From Prolixibacteraceae bacterium (GTDB taxonomy: Bacteria; Bacteroidota; Bacteroidia; Bacteroidales; Prolixibacteraceae), in NCBI GenBank assembly GCA_025355875.1, contig JANXYV010000001.1:1-59588 (forward strand): a DNA stretch of 59,588 nt, in the 5' to 3' direction. A model generated the notes under the pieces. It saw only the letters and a program-made list of their open reading frames with translations, made no database searches and was not told the origin of the DNA. This document shows, in pieces, positions 16,507 through 25,219 of this stretch. Made by a program: the position numbers and the translations under genes. The stretch's first letter is position 1. Every line of letters begins with the position of its first letter.

Positions 16507-17985
16507 CTATTTAAAGCTTGAGTCATAATTTTCAGGACCTTTATCCCAGAACAGTCTGGTGTCAGCCTTATCACCGCCAATTGCAGCTGCAGCAGCAGTA
16601 TAATTGGCATTGTTCAAAGTTTGTTCCGAAACCGGATAAGTATACCTTACTGGTACTCCGTTTACATCCTGAACATGTTTTGGAGAGGCGATCAAACGAG
16701 GATAATCCAATCTTCTCCAGGTGTTCCATTCTGTAAATCCGCGGAAGTAATAGGCATAATAGGATTGAGTTCCGATTTTCTGACGCCATGTTCCGGCAGC
16801 GGTTGCATAATCAACGGCTGGCTGGGCAAGATACGCAGCTGCATCAGCATCGGTTCCTCCCCAGTATTTAATGGAAGAAGTGATCGCATTGGTGTAATGA
16901 TCTTTTGCAGTTCCACCAACACTAAAGCCACGTTCTACAGCTTCAGCCAACAGGAATTGAGCTTCGCTATAATCCATTAAAACCACTTCGCGGGTAGCAG
17001 TCAGTTTTGCATTGTCAACGTGAGTGAATGCATTGTAACTATTTGGCATACCCTGTGCGCCACCAACGTAAGCATCAGCAACCTTGGTCCACAAGAAACC
17101 CGGACGTCTAGGATCGCTCAATGTATTCATCGGATCAACCAAAGTGCTGGTATTGACAAAGTCGAACCGACCGCTCACCACCAATTCGGTATAAACCGGG
17201 TTTTGGTTTGGAGAAGAGGCCAAATAAGTCATTGCAAATTTTTCATCTGTATTAAAAACATTCGGAGCAGCAGCTTCCACAGTGGTTTTTGCCAGTGCAG
17301 CTTCTGATGAAATATCGGACAACATAATTCCCATCCGCAGTTTGAGCGTATTCGCGAAACGAATCCATTTTGCTGTACCTGCAACATTACCTCCGAAAAC
17401 ATTGTCGTAACCGGCACCCATGCCTGCAAATGCAGGATCCATTTTACCAATGGCTGCATTCAGACGGGCAATCAGGTCTTTATAAATGGTTAAACCGTCG
17501 TCATATTTTGGATTTGGTTTTTTATAATCCAGCGCTTCGGTATAAGGCATGTTCCCAAATGTTTCAACGATGTTACTCCAGGTGAAAACCGACATAATTT
17601 CGATGATTGCAAGCTGGTTATCACGTTGTTTCTGATCAATTCCGCCTAAAGAGGCATTCTTTAATGCATTGGCTGCATCCTTATAGTTCATCAGCACGTT
17701 CCGGTACATCAAATTATTGTGATTGGCAGGAATCGGCCGGGTAACCATGTCGTACCGACTTTCGTCAGGATAAGTAGTTTCAGCAAAATACTGAACAAAC
17801 AGCTGCGTATTGTTACTGTTTACATTGAACGTAAACATCTGATTCAGTAATGCTCGGGTTGCACCATTATAGACAGCCTCACCGGGAACGGTGGTGAAAT
17901 CTTTAAGGTTCGCATTCAGGTTCTCCAGCTTTTCGCAAGCGGTTACCGTTATGAATACCAATAGAATTATCAATATTTTTCTCAT
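16507..17985 (-). CDS. SusD/RagB-like outer-membrane lipoprotein (unit 2)
   Basis: A 492-residue SusD-superfamily lipoprotein with lipobox TVTAC (Cys17). Family features include FGNMPYTEALDYKKPNPKYD (about 142-161), YSEAQFLLAEA (TPR-type helix) and the C-terminal FRGFTEWNTWRRLDYPRL followed by VPVRYTYP. It is paired with the SusC gene that ends 11 bp upstream. It is only distantly similar to the SusD of unit 1, so the two units probably bind different ligands. There is no third lipoprotein gene in this unit; a terminator follows directly. Confidence 0.9.
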   Translation of the reverse strand: MRKILIILLVFITVTACEKLENLNANLKDFTTVPGEAVYNGATRALLNQMFTFNVNSNNTQLFVQYFAETTYPDESRYDMVTRPIPANHNNLMYRNVLMNYKDAANALKNASLGGIDQKQRDNQLAIIEIMSVFTWSNIVETFGNMPYTEALDYKKPNPKYDDGLTIYKDLIARLNAAIGKMDPAFAGMGAGYDNVFGGNVAGTAKWIRFANTLKLRMGIMLSDISSEAALAKTTVEAAAPNVFNTDEKFAMTYLASSPNQNPVYTELVVSGRFDFVNTSTLVDPMNTLSDPRRPGFLWTKVADAYVGGAQGMPNSYNAFTHVDNAKLTATREVVLMDYSEAQFLLAEAVERGFSVGGTAKDHYTNAITSSIKYWGGTDADAAAYLAQPAVDYATAAGTWRQKIGTQSYYAYYFRGFTEWNTWRRLDYPRLIASPKHVQDVNGVPVRYTYPVSEQTLNNANYTAAAAAIGGDKADTRLFWDKGPENYDSSFK

Positions 17986-17996
17986 TGCTTTGTGTT

Positions 17997-20900
17997 TTAG
18001 AAATTTAGCTTGATATTGAAACCATAATCGCGGGTGCTAGGCAGAGACCCAACTGAATAACCCTGGATATTACCTGCAGCCAACCCTGACTCAGGGTCGA
18101 TATAAGGTGTATGTTTGGATATGATCAGAAGATTGGAAGCAACTGCACTGATTGTAACGCCCTGAAGACTGGCTTTTCTTACGAAAGAGGCAGGCAGATT
18201 ATATGACAGGGCAACTTCGCGGAGTTTTACATAGCCTGCATCATACACGAAGGCTTTGTTTGGTTCCACTGCATATCCCCAACCATCGGAAGTTGTTGCA
18301 TCAACGCGGGTTTTATTCGGTGTACTGCTTACGATTTTGCCACTGGCATCTTTCGTTACATTGACGCCCTGAATAACATAACCTCCACTCTTTGCACCGT
18401 AACCTGCTGTAGCATCGCCAACTAGAGCATCACGAACAGGATTGCCCAGATCGTTGTTGCCGGCTGATTCAGGATATAAACCGCTCGACATTCCATAATA
18501 CATATCGAGGTTGTAAAGACTTCCGCCTTTTTGCATATCGATCAGGAAGCTCAATGCGATACTCTTGTAGGTAAAAGTATTGTGCATACCGCCAATCCAC
18601 AATGGGTTAACATTGCCCACTACATTGTCTTTGGTGGTTGTTTTAACAGGAAGACCATTTTTTGGATTAATAATTTTAGCTCCGTTAGGGTCATAGGTAT
18701 AATCAGTTCCTTTCAGAACACCATAAGGCTCACCAACTGTAGCATTTAAAGTTACACCACCCTGGAATGAACCTAAGAGAAGATTCGTAATTCCCGGATA
18801 AAGTGAAAGAACTTTGTTCACGTTTTTGGCATAGTTGAAATCAAGGTTCCAACGGAAGTCCTTTGCCTGAACTGGAATCAGGTTTAAGGTTAACTCAATA
18901 CCTTTGTTTTCAATTTCACCGGCATTCACATACATAGAGGCGTAACCGGTTGTTTGGCTCAAGGTCACAGGCATGATCTGGTCTTTTGAATTGGTTTTAT
19001 AAACCGCCAGGTCAAATCCAACACGATCTTTCAGGAATTTCATTTCAAGACCAGCTTCCAAACTTCCTGTTGATTCTGATTTCAGATTCGGATTGTTTTT
19101 GGTTGCAGGAAGCGAATAGCTAGGTTTGTTAAACGGAGTGTTCACCACATACTTATCCAACAGCTGATCGTATCCGGCCAGGTTACCTACCTGAGCGTAG
19201 TTCAAACGGGCTTTCCCGAATGATAACCAATCCTGTTTAAGAACTTCGGTGAATACAAATGCACCGGAGATAGAAGGATAATAGTATTTGTTATTTTCTA
19301 CTGGCAAGGTCGATGCATAATCTTGTCTGAAGGTAGCATCCAGATACAACATATTCTTGTAGCTGAGTGAAGCGCTGGCATATAAACCGCGAACTCCAAT
19401 GATTGAATTATATTCTACAGGGAATACCAGCGGAGCGGCACTGTTCTGGATGGAATAGATTCCGGGAACAGTCAAACCACCATTGGTAGAACTGGTATAG
19501 GTAAAGTATTTTGTTTTCCGTTGGGTAGCACCCAAAACACCTTTTAAATTAAAGTCGGTACCAAAGCTCTTGTTGAAGTTCAACATGAAATCATAGTTGT
19601 ACTCGCTGAAGGTAATGTCTCTTCTCAGGTAACCAGAACCCTGGTTGGCACGGCTAACACCAAAAGCAGTAGCAACGCTGCCTACAGCTCTTCTTTCTTC
19701 CTGATATTCACTATATGAATCTGCAGAAACACGACCAAAAGCTTCTAACCAATCGGTAATTTTATATGTCAGCGACATGTTTCCAATGAAACGGGCTCTG
19801 CCGTCATTTTCGTAATTCTGGTAACGTGTGAAATATGGGTTATCCCAGTAAATCGGTGCGCCTGCCAGTGAAGGACCATAGTTCCAGGAGATATTCCTCT
19901 TGGTCAGGTCATAAACCTGTTTTAATTCCTGGTAATCCACGTTGGTTTCCATCCATTGACGCATACTTGACATGATATTGTCGTTGTATCCGGTGGAGTT
20001 ACGTCCTACAGCTTCCTGATTGGAATAGTTGGCAGAAATGGCCGCAGAAAATTTGTCAGTAATTTTCCAGTTTGAATTGGCCAGGAAGCTGTTCTTTTTC
20101 AAGGTGCTGTTTGGCATCAAACCTGAAGTGTTATAGTTGGTGTACGATAAGTGAACCGTATTCTTGTCGGTTGAATTATCGATAGAAACTGTATTTGTAT
20201 TTGTGAACGGAGTTTCAAAGAAGGTAATCGGGCCATTTTTAGCAGCCGACCATGGTTTTGTTTGGCCATACCATGGAGATTCTTTGTCAACCGAATACCA
20301 TCCATAAACCTGATGTCCGTCAAATTTTGCTCCGTATGAAGCATCTTCGGTCATCGGAACCCAATCAAAGTTTTTGGTATCGTCCTTTTGGGTTACACCA
20401 TTCGCATCGCGTCTTTCGAACCAGCCATCGCCGTTTGGTCCATAAAATTGTCCGTAACCGGCACCGTACTGATTCTGGTAAGTTGGGAAAGTCGATTTAT
20501 CAATCGAGCTGAAAGCTACATTGCTGTTGATTGAAATTCCCAGTCCTTTGCTCTTGCTACCTTTTTTAGTAGTAATCATGATCACACCCCCAGAGGCGCG
20601 TGAACCATAAAGTGCGGTTGCTGCAGAACCTTTCAGAACGTTGATCGATTCGATGTCGTCAGAGTTGATGTCTGAAGCAGAGTTACCGTAGTCATAACCG
20701 ACGGCACCTGTGTTTTGGCTTGAATAACTTCCGATATTATTATTTACCGGAACCCCGTCAACAACATAAAGAACCTGGTTACTGTTGGTCAAAGATTTAC
20801 TACCACGCATAACCACGTTGGTCGATCCACCCATGTTGGTGTTCTTCTTGATCGAAACCCCAGAAACTTTACCCGACAGGGTGTTCATGAAGTTGCTTGT

Positions 20901-21305
20901 GCGTACGGCAGCGATATTATCGCCTTTTACTTCCTGACTGGCATAACCCAAAGATTTTTTCTCACGGGAAATACCCAAAGCAGTAACAACAACTTCATCC
21001 ACAGCGACGTTGTCAGAGGCCATTTTAATGTTGACAGTTGTTTCAGCGCCAATCGAAACTTCCTGAGTTTTCATACCCACGAAAGAGAAGATGAGCGTTT
21101 TAGAGTCCTGAGGAACTTTCAAAGCAAACATCCCGTCCATGTCGGTAATTGTCCCCATAGTAGTCCCTTTTACTAACACGGTAACCCCAGGAATAGCACT
21201 TCCGTCCTCGGCGGTAGTTACTTTCCCTTTGATCTCCTTAGTCTGGGCCATCAGGGCCTGCAAACCAATTGCAAAAAATGCAAGTAATAACACGATTTTT
21301 TTCAT
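17997..21305 (-). CDS. SusC/RagA TonB-linked outer-membrane transporter (unit 2)
   Basis: A 1102-residue TonB-dependent transporter with signal peptide (1-20), carboxypeptidase-like domain (about 25-100), plug (SVDEVVVTALG-like region, then LSGKVSGVSIKKNTN and NVLKGSAATALYGSRASGG) and a barrel ending FNIKLNF. It is about 58 residues longer than the unit 1 SusC, mostly from barrel loops. The N-terminal 50 residues are nearly identical to unit 1 at the DNA level too, in contrast to the diverged remainder. The substrate is not predictable from the sequence, and no hydrolase lies nearby. Confidence 0.95.
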   Translation of the reverse strand: MKKIVLLLAFFAIGLQALMAQTKEIKGKVTTAEDGSAIPGVTVLVKGTTMGTITDMDGMFALKVPQDSKTLIFSFVGMKTQEVSIGAETTVNIKMASDNVAVDEVVVTALGISREKKSLGYASQEVKGDNIAAVRTSNFMNTLSGKVSGVSIKKNTNMGGSTNVVMRGSKSLTNSNQVLYVVDGVPVNNNIGSYSSQNTGAVGYDYGNSASDINSDDIESINVLKGSAATALYGSRASGGVIMITTKKGSKSKGLGISINSNVAFSSIDKSTFPTYQNQYGAGYGQFYGPNGDGWFERRDANGVTQKDDTKNFDWVPMTEDASYGAKFDGHQVYGWYSVDKESPWYGQTKPWSAAKNGPITFFETPFTNTNTVSIDNSTDKNTVHLSYTNYNTSGLMPNSTLKKNSFLANSNWKITDKFSAAISANYSNQEAVGRNSTGYNDNIMSSMRQWMETNVDYQELKQVYDLTKRNISWNYGPSLAGAPIYWDNPYFTRYQNYENDGRARFIGNMSLTYKITDWLEAFGRVSADSYSEYQEERRAVGSVATAFGVSRANQGSGYLRRDITFSEYNYDFMLNFNKSFGTDFNLKGVLGATQRKTKYFTYTSSTNGGLTVPGIYSIQNSAAPLVFPVEYNSIIGVRGLYASASLSYKNMLYLDATFRQDYASTLPVENNKYYYPSISGAFVFTEVLKQDWLSFGKARLNYAQVGNLAGYDQLLDKYVVNTPFNKPSYSLPATKNNPNLKSESTGSLEAGLEMKFLKDRVGFDLAVYKTNSKDQIMPVTLSQTTGYASMYVNAGEIENKGIELTLNLIPVQAKDFRWNLDFNYAKNVNKVLSLYPGITNLLLGSFQGGVTLNATVGEPYGVLKGTDYTYDPNGAKIINPKNGLPVKTTTKDNVVGNVNPLWIGGMHNTFTYKSIALSFLIDMQKGGSLYNLDMYYGMSSGLYPESAGNNDLGNPVRDALVGDATAGYGAKSGGYVIQGVNVTKDASGKIVSSTPNKTRVDATTSDGWGYAVEPNKAFVYDAGYVKLREVALSYNLPASFVRKASLQGVTISAVASNLLIISKHTPYIDPESGLAAGNIQGYSVGSLPSTRDYGFNIKLNF

Positions 21306-21336
21306 AGAGAATTATTTTAAATTAAACAGCTTCAAA
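21258..21336 (-). repeat. Block of about 79 bp identical to the start of the other susC
   Basis: This stretch covers the signal-peptide codons, the start codon and the first 31 bp of the leader. It matches 15781-15859 base for base as far as I can align by eye, and similarity continues at a lower level into both coding regions. It suggests recent duplication or gene conversion at the 5' end. Confidence 0.75.
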
Positions 21337-21450
21337 AAAATATTATTCTAACCATAACGGACAATCCTAAATTCCTAACTTAATTGCGAGTAAATAATCG
21401 TATTTTCTCAGCTAATTTTGAACATTTAAATTGAATTCAGGATAAGACCA

Positions 21451-21472
21451 TAAATGTAAAAAAATGTTAATT
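21451..21472 (-). promoter_or_regulatory. 22-bp element shared upstream of both susC genes
   Basis: Identical to 15967-15988 (minus strand contains TTAACATTTTTTTACATTTA), 146 bp before the start of susC unit 2. The flanking bases differ, so the block is conserved separately from the leader duplication. Confidence 0.5.
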
Positions 21473-21602
21473 CAGAACGCACAATAAAATAAATAATTTG
21501 TCGAAATCTTTCATAAAATACAAGAATCAAGACAAAAAAAATAAATGGGACGTTAATGGAACCTTAAAAATAGGGAAAATTGGATATTCAAACCAAAAAC
21601 AG

Positions 21603-21620
21603 ATGAAACAGATGTTTCAT
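21603..21620. promoter_or_regulatory. Perfect palindrome, candidate operator
   Basis: ATGAAACA-ga-TGTTTCAT has 8-bp arms and a 2-bp spacer. It lies about 300 bp upstream of susC unit 2 and has the size and symmetry of a dimeric repressor site. No cognate regulator can be assigned. Confidence 0.4.
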
Positions 21621-21898
21621 TGTCATATGTATGCTTTCTGAATGTCTGATTCCCCCAAACCATATATTCAGATATTTTAAATCCTTTTTTCTTGACCCCT
21701 TTCAATAAAATTCAATATCCAGATAGCTTCCGGCTATAAAATTCGGAAGACAAATTTAGAAAAATGTGAACAGGTAGCTTATTGTATATGGTAAATTAAT
21801 ACAGATTTTAACATTGTTAACAAATATTAAAAAATCAGGGGAAGTTAGAAGGATTTTTTAAATGAGTTTAAGTTACAGATATTTAATGTCTTAAAATT

Positions 21899-21917
21899 TG
21901 ACTCGTATTGGGAGTCA
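21899..21917 (-). terminator. Weak hairpin after the nucleotidase gene
   Basis: TGACTC (21899-21904) pairs with GAGTCA (21912-21917) around 7 nt. On the minus strand AAATTTTAAG follows. It lies 25 bp past the stop at 21942. Confidence 0.4.
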
Positions 21918-21941
21918 TTTATTATTCAGAATCTTTATAAA

Positions 21942-22694
21942 TTACAAAATGTCAACCAAATCATCGATTTTATCAATGAAATAGGTTTTAGTTTGGTGTT
22001 TTAGTTCCAAATACAAACAGTTTGAACTCAATCGTGACGAATTTATAACTTCAGGCAGCTCGGATTCCCCTTGGTTTAAAAGCATAATCTGGTCCATCCT
22101 GAATGCAAGTGCGCCCTGAATATCTGTTTCCCATGAATCACCGATCATCACACTTTTCTTCTTCAGGGCATTGGTTGATTTCAGGGCATGTTCGAAGATC
22201 AGCCGGTTTGGTTTGATGGCCTGTACCTCTTCCGAAATAAAGAGTTTGGCGAAAAATTCGCTGAGGCCGCAGTTTTTCATCTTTGCGCGCTGCACTTCGC
22301 TAAATCCGTTGGTAATAATGTGCATCTGGTAGCCTTTTGATTTCAGTGAAATCAATGTTTCAATGGTTCGCGGAAATAACCTGGTTTGCAAAGCCATACA
22401 ATCCAAATATTGATTGTTTATTGCCTGCCAGTTAAGGCCGGTGAGTCCGAAATGCTGGAAGGACTTTGAAAAACGTTCAACAATCAGGGTTTGTTTGTTT
22501 ACTTTCCGGGAATGATAATCCTTCCAGAGTGAATGATTGATTTGCTTGTAGACCTGAAAGAATGAGTCGAATGATTCGAGTTGGGACAAAATGCCGGTTT
22601 GTTCCAGGGTTTGAACCATGGCCAGCCTGGAGTTGGAGGTAAAGTCCCAGAGCGTATTGTCAAGATCAAAAAAAAGGTGATCGTAGGTTCTCAT
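21942..22694 (-). CDS. yjjG: YjjG-family HAD nucleotidase
   Basis: A 250-residue HAD-superfamily hydrolase. Motif I is FFDLDNTLWDF (Asp10, Asp12), motif II is HIITNGFSEVQ (Thr), motif III is the Lys in EVQAIKPNRLIF, and motif IV is MIGDSWETDIQGA. The NGFxxxQ and KP patterns fit the YjjG branch, which dephosphorylates non-canonical pyrimidine nucleotides. The helical cap is at about residues 18-90. The start codon overlaps the end of rsmI by 4 bp, so the two are co-translated. The pairing has no obvious pathway logic. Confidence 0.85.
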   Translation of the reverse strand: MRTYDHLFFDLDNTLWDFTSNSRLAMVQTLEQTGILSQLESFDSFFQVYKQINHSLWKDYHSRKVNKQTLIVERFSKSFQHFGLTGLNWQAINNQYLDCMALQTRLFPRTIETLISLKSKGYQMHIITNGFSEVQRAKMKNCGLSEFFAKLFISEEVQAIKPNRLIFEHALKSTNALKKKSVMIGDSWETDIQGALAFRMDQIMLLNQGESELPEVINSSRLSSNCLYLELKHQTKTYFIDKIDDLVDIL

Positions 22695-23380
22695 TCTTCC
22701 GGTGAAACATCTTGAAAACCCTCCAGAACAATCACGATTTCGCCTTTGATGGTCTTTGAACTGAAATATTCGATCAGTTCGGCCAAAGTCCCTCTGCGAT
22801 TTTCTTCAAAAAGCTTCGACAATTCGCGCGAAACGGAAGCCCTTCGGTCGGGTCCCATGAATTCGGCAAATTGTTCCAGACTTTTGATTAACCGGTAGGG
22901 CGATTCGTAAAAAATCATGGTGCGGGTTTCAGTCACCAATTCCTTGATTTTTTTCTGACGGCCCTTTTTCTGCGGAAGAAAACCTTCGAAACTGAACCGG
23001 TCGGTCGGAAATCCTGAGTTAACCAGCGCCGGGATCAGTGCGGTTGCACCGGGCAAACATTCGACCTCAATCTCTTTTTCCAGACAAGTCCTGACCAAAA
23101 GGAATCCCGGGTCGCTGATTCCGGGCGTGCCGGCATCCGAGATTAGCGCCACATTTTTTCCATCCTCAATTTTTTGAGCGATCAGTTCAACGGTTTTGTG
23201 TTCGTTGAATTTATGGTGCGATGCCAGTTTATTCCTGATCTCATAGTGATTGAGTAATTTGGCAGAGGTCCGTGTGTCCTCAGCCAAAATTAAATCCACT
23301 TCCTTTAAAATACGGATTCCGCGCAAAGTCATGTCCTCAAGATTCCCAATCGGAGTCGGGATCAGGTACAGTTTACCCAT
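22691..23380 (-). CDS. rsmI: 16S rRNA (cytidine-1402-2'-O)-methyltransferase
   Basis: A protein of about 229 residues with the tetrapyrrole-methylase fold. The N-terminal LYLIPTPIGNLEDMTLRG, followed by ILAEDTRTSAKLLNHY, ALISDAGTPGISDPG and FLPQKKGRQKK, is the standard RsmI signature. The enzyme 2'-O-methylates C1402 of 16S rRNA using SAM. I place the start at the Met of MGKLYLIP (23380) rather than three codons further upstream, because the family begins there. It lies a few bases after the acidic protein gene and overlaps the nucleotidase gene, forming a three-gene unit. Confidence 0.93.
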   Translation of the reverse strand: MGKLYLIPTPIGNLEDMTLRGIRILKEVDLILAEDTRTSAKLLNHYEIRNKLASHHKFNEHKTVELIAQKIEDGKNVALISDAGTPGISDPGFLLVRTCLEKEIEVECLPGATALIPALVNSGFPTDRFSFEGFLPQKKGRQKKIKELVTETRTMIFYESPYRLIKSLEQFAEFMGPDRRASVSRELSKLFEENRRGTLAELIEYFSSKTIKGEIVIVLEGFQDVSPEE

Positions 23381-23393
23381 TATAATCAAGTTT

Positions 23394-24488
23394 TTACTTG
23401 CTAAATCTTCGTTTCAGAAGATCGACAAATTTCAGGCTGGTATCGTTTTTCTGCAGGCTTAGGTTTACTTTCAGGTAATCAACTGCTTGCTGTATGGTTT
23501 CCATCTGATCGAGCTGGTCGATAATGGTATTGTATTTTTCGCTGTTGTTATTAAAGATCTCACGAATAAACAGGAAGCGGTCGTTCAGGCCGATGGCTGC
23601 CCGCAAACTGGTGATCGGGGTGTTGGAGAGGTTGGTTTCAGCCGCTTTATTCTCGCCAAGGGTTTCATTCAGCGAGCGTTCTTTTTGCGGGGTTTCTTCA
23701 GCCACCGGAATTTCCTCTTCATCGTTATCTTCTTCTTCCTCTTCCTCTTCTTTTTCTTCTTCTGTCGGGAAAGGAATTTCAGGTTTGGGAATTTCGCGCA
23801 TGACTGGCCGGTTCAGCGGAGCAGAAATGGGTGAAAATTCGATCTTTTCCTCCTCTTCATCGTCTAAATCCGTGATTTTAATTTCACGAACGGTGGGTTG
23901 AACCGGTTGAACCGGGTCTTCTTCATGAATTTCTTCTTCTGGTGCTGGTTCCTCTTCCTTCTCCTCATCATCTTCGGCGGTTTCTTCCTCTTCTATCGAG
24001 GCGATGTATTCATCTTCATCTTCAATATCCCTGCTTTCATCCGGAAGGGTTTCCTCAACACCGGTATTCTCAAGATCATCTTCGGTCAAATCATCTTCAA
24101 GCTCTGGTTCTTCTTCACTTTCTTCCACAAATTCATCGTCTTCATCGGCATCGTAAACGACTTGATCTTCTTCAGTGATTTCCTCTGGTTCCGGAAAATC
24201 CTGTTCTTCAAAATGCAGGATTTCAAGTTCAGGATCCGAAGCGGTCTGACCCAATTCTTCAATTTCGTCATCTTCGAAGTTTTCATCCTGAGCTTCATCG
24301 TTTGCAGGTGGTTCAGGAGTTGACAGGCTTCGCAGAAGCTCCAATTCCTGACATAAAAGACGGGCCCTTCCCAATGCAAGGTCGATAACCAAGGTTGAAT
24401 CATCCTGATTTTCTGCTACTTCTTCGGTCAAAGTTTTGAGTTCTTCCAGATCTTTGGCAATGATCCGGACTAATTTGAGTTTGTCCAT
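23394..24488 (-). CDS. Very acidic protein with a conserved C-terminal domain, function unknown
   Basis: A 364-residue protein in three parts. A helical N-terminal segment (1-55, MDKLKLVRIIAKDLEELKTL) is followed by about 220 residues of low-complexity Glu/Asp-rich sequence. A compact C-terminal domain (about 290-364) contains ITSLRAAIGLNDRFLFIREI. That last domain recurs in Bacteroidota proteins of unknown function next to rsmI or tdk. The acidic linker is probably disordered. It is transcribed with rsmI and diverges from tdk. No enzymatic motif is visible; a scaffold or nucleoid/ribosome-associated role would be speculation. Confidence 0.7.
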   Translation of the reverse strand: MDKLKLVRIIAKDLEELKTLTEEVAENQDDSTLVIDLALGRARLLCQELELLRSLSTPEPPANDEAQDENFEDDEIEELGQTASDPELEILHFEEQDFPEPEEITEEDQVVYDADEDDEFVEESEEEPELEDDLTEDDLENTGVEETLPDESRDIEDEDEYIASIEEEETAEDDEEKEEEPAPEEEIHEEDPVQPVQPTVREIKITDLDDEEEEKIEFSPISAPLNRPVMREIPKPEIPFPTEEEKEEEEEEEDNDEEEIPVAEETPQKERSLNETLGENKAAETNLSNTPITSLRAAIGLNDRFLFIREIFNNNSEKYNTIIDQLDQMETIQQAVDYLKVNLSLQKNDTSLKFVDLLKRRFSK

Positions 24489-24643
24489 TTTTATTTTTGA
24501 TTTTATTCGGTAAATCTATTGGTAAAGATTTAAATTTATCTTTGTTTTCAATACCGGATTTACTTTCCCCAAATAAATAGTTTAGAAAGAATGCGGTAGT
24601 TGAAGCTGGGTAAAAATACAAAAATCTTTAGCATATTATCAAC

Positions 24644-25219
24644 ATGTTTATTGAAAGGGGAATTGACCGGCAAAAAAAAACCGGCAGCATTGAAGTGATT
24701 ACGGGGTCCATGTTTTCAGGAAAAACCGAAGAATTGATACGAAGGCTGAAACGAGCTAAAATTGCACGGCTAAAAGTGGAGATTTTCAAGCCGGCCCTGG
24801 ACAAGCGCTATATTTCAGATAAAGTTGTTTCGCACGACGAAAATTCGATCATGAGCACACCGGTTGAAAGTTCAGGAAACATTCTGCTAATGACCGGGGA
24901 TGTAGATGTGATTGGAATTGACGAAGCACAGTTTTTTGATAGCGGACTGGTTGATGTGAGCATTTCGCTGGCCAACATGGGCATCAGGGTAATCGTTGCC
25001 GGATTAGATATGGATTTTAAAGGAAACCCTTTTGGCCCGATTCCCGGTTTGATGGCCGTGGCCGACCACATTACCAAAGTTCATGCGATTTGTATGTGCT
25101 GTGGAGATGTTGCCCAGTTTTCGCACCGGTTCTCGAAAGCCGAAAAGTTGGTTTTGCTAGGCGAAAAAGATGAATACGAACCTCTTTGCCGCACTTGTTT
25201 TACTAAAGCCACCCAATAA
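24644..25219 (+). CDS. tdk: Thymidine kinase
   Basis: A 191-residue type II thymidine kinase that salvages thymidine to dTMP. The P-loop is [11 protein letters not shown] (21-31), the DxxQ-like site is [10 protein letters not shown], and the lasso region is near [15 protein letters not shown]. Zinc ligands are in [14 protein letters not shown] and CRTC near the C-terminus. The TAA stop overlaps the ATG of murF-alr (TAATG), so the genes are coupled. Confidence 0.95.
   Translation: MFIERGIDRQKKTGSIEVITGSMFSGKTEELIRRLKRAKIARLKVEIFKPALDKRYISDKVVSHDENSIMSTPVESSGNILLMTGDVDVIGIDEAQFFDSGLVDVSISLANMGIRVIVAGLDMDFKGNPFGPIPGLMAVADHITKVHAICMCCGDVAQFSHRFSKAEKLVLLGEKDEYEPLCRTCFTKATQ

Larger units (their letters stand above)
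21306..21941. other. AT-rich intergenic region upstream of susC unit 2
   Basis: 636 bp with no convincing gene. It contains the susC leader, the 22-bp shared element (21451-21472), an 18-bp palindrome (21603-21620), TTAACATTGTTAA (21808-21820) and a hairpin past the nucleotidase gene (21899-21917). Confidence 0.7.

Noticed and set aside
12694-21305. The two SusCD units as one simple tandem duplication
   Set aside because: Only the 5' ends of the susC genes are nearly identical; barrels, SusD proteins and the extra lipoprotein differ too much.
23680-24240. Repetitive GA-rich tract that might be a CRISPR or minisatellite
   Set aside because: It is codon bias of a Glu/Asp-rich protein; there is no regular repeat-spacer pattern.
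23487-24323. Several Phe- or Ser-rich plus-strand frames opposite the acidic protein gene
   Set aside because: They are the antisense of GAA/GAT-rich codons (TTC/TCT/ATC) and have no independent signals.
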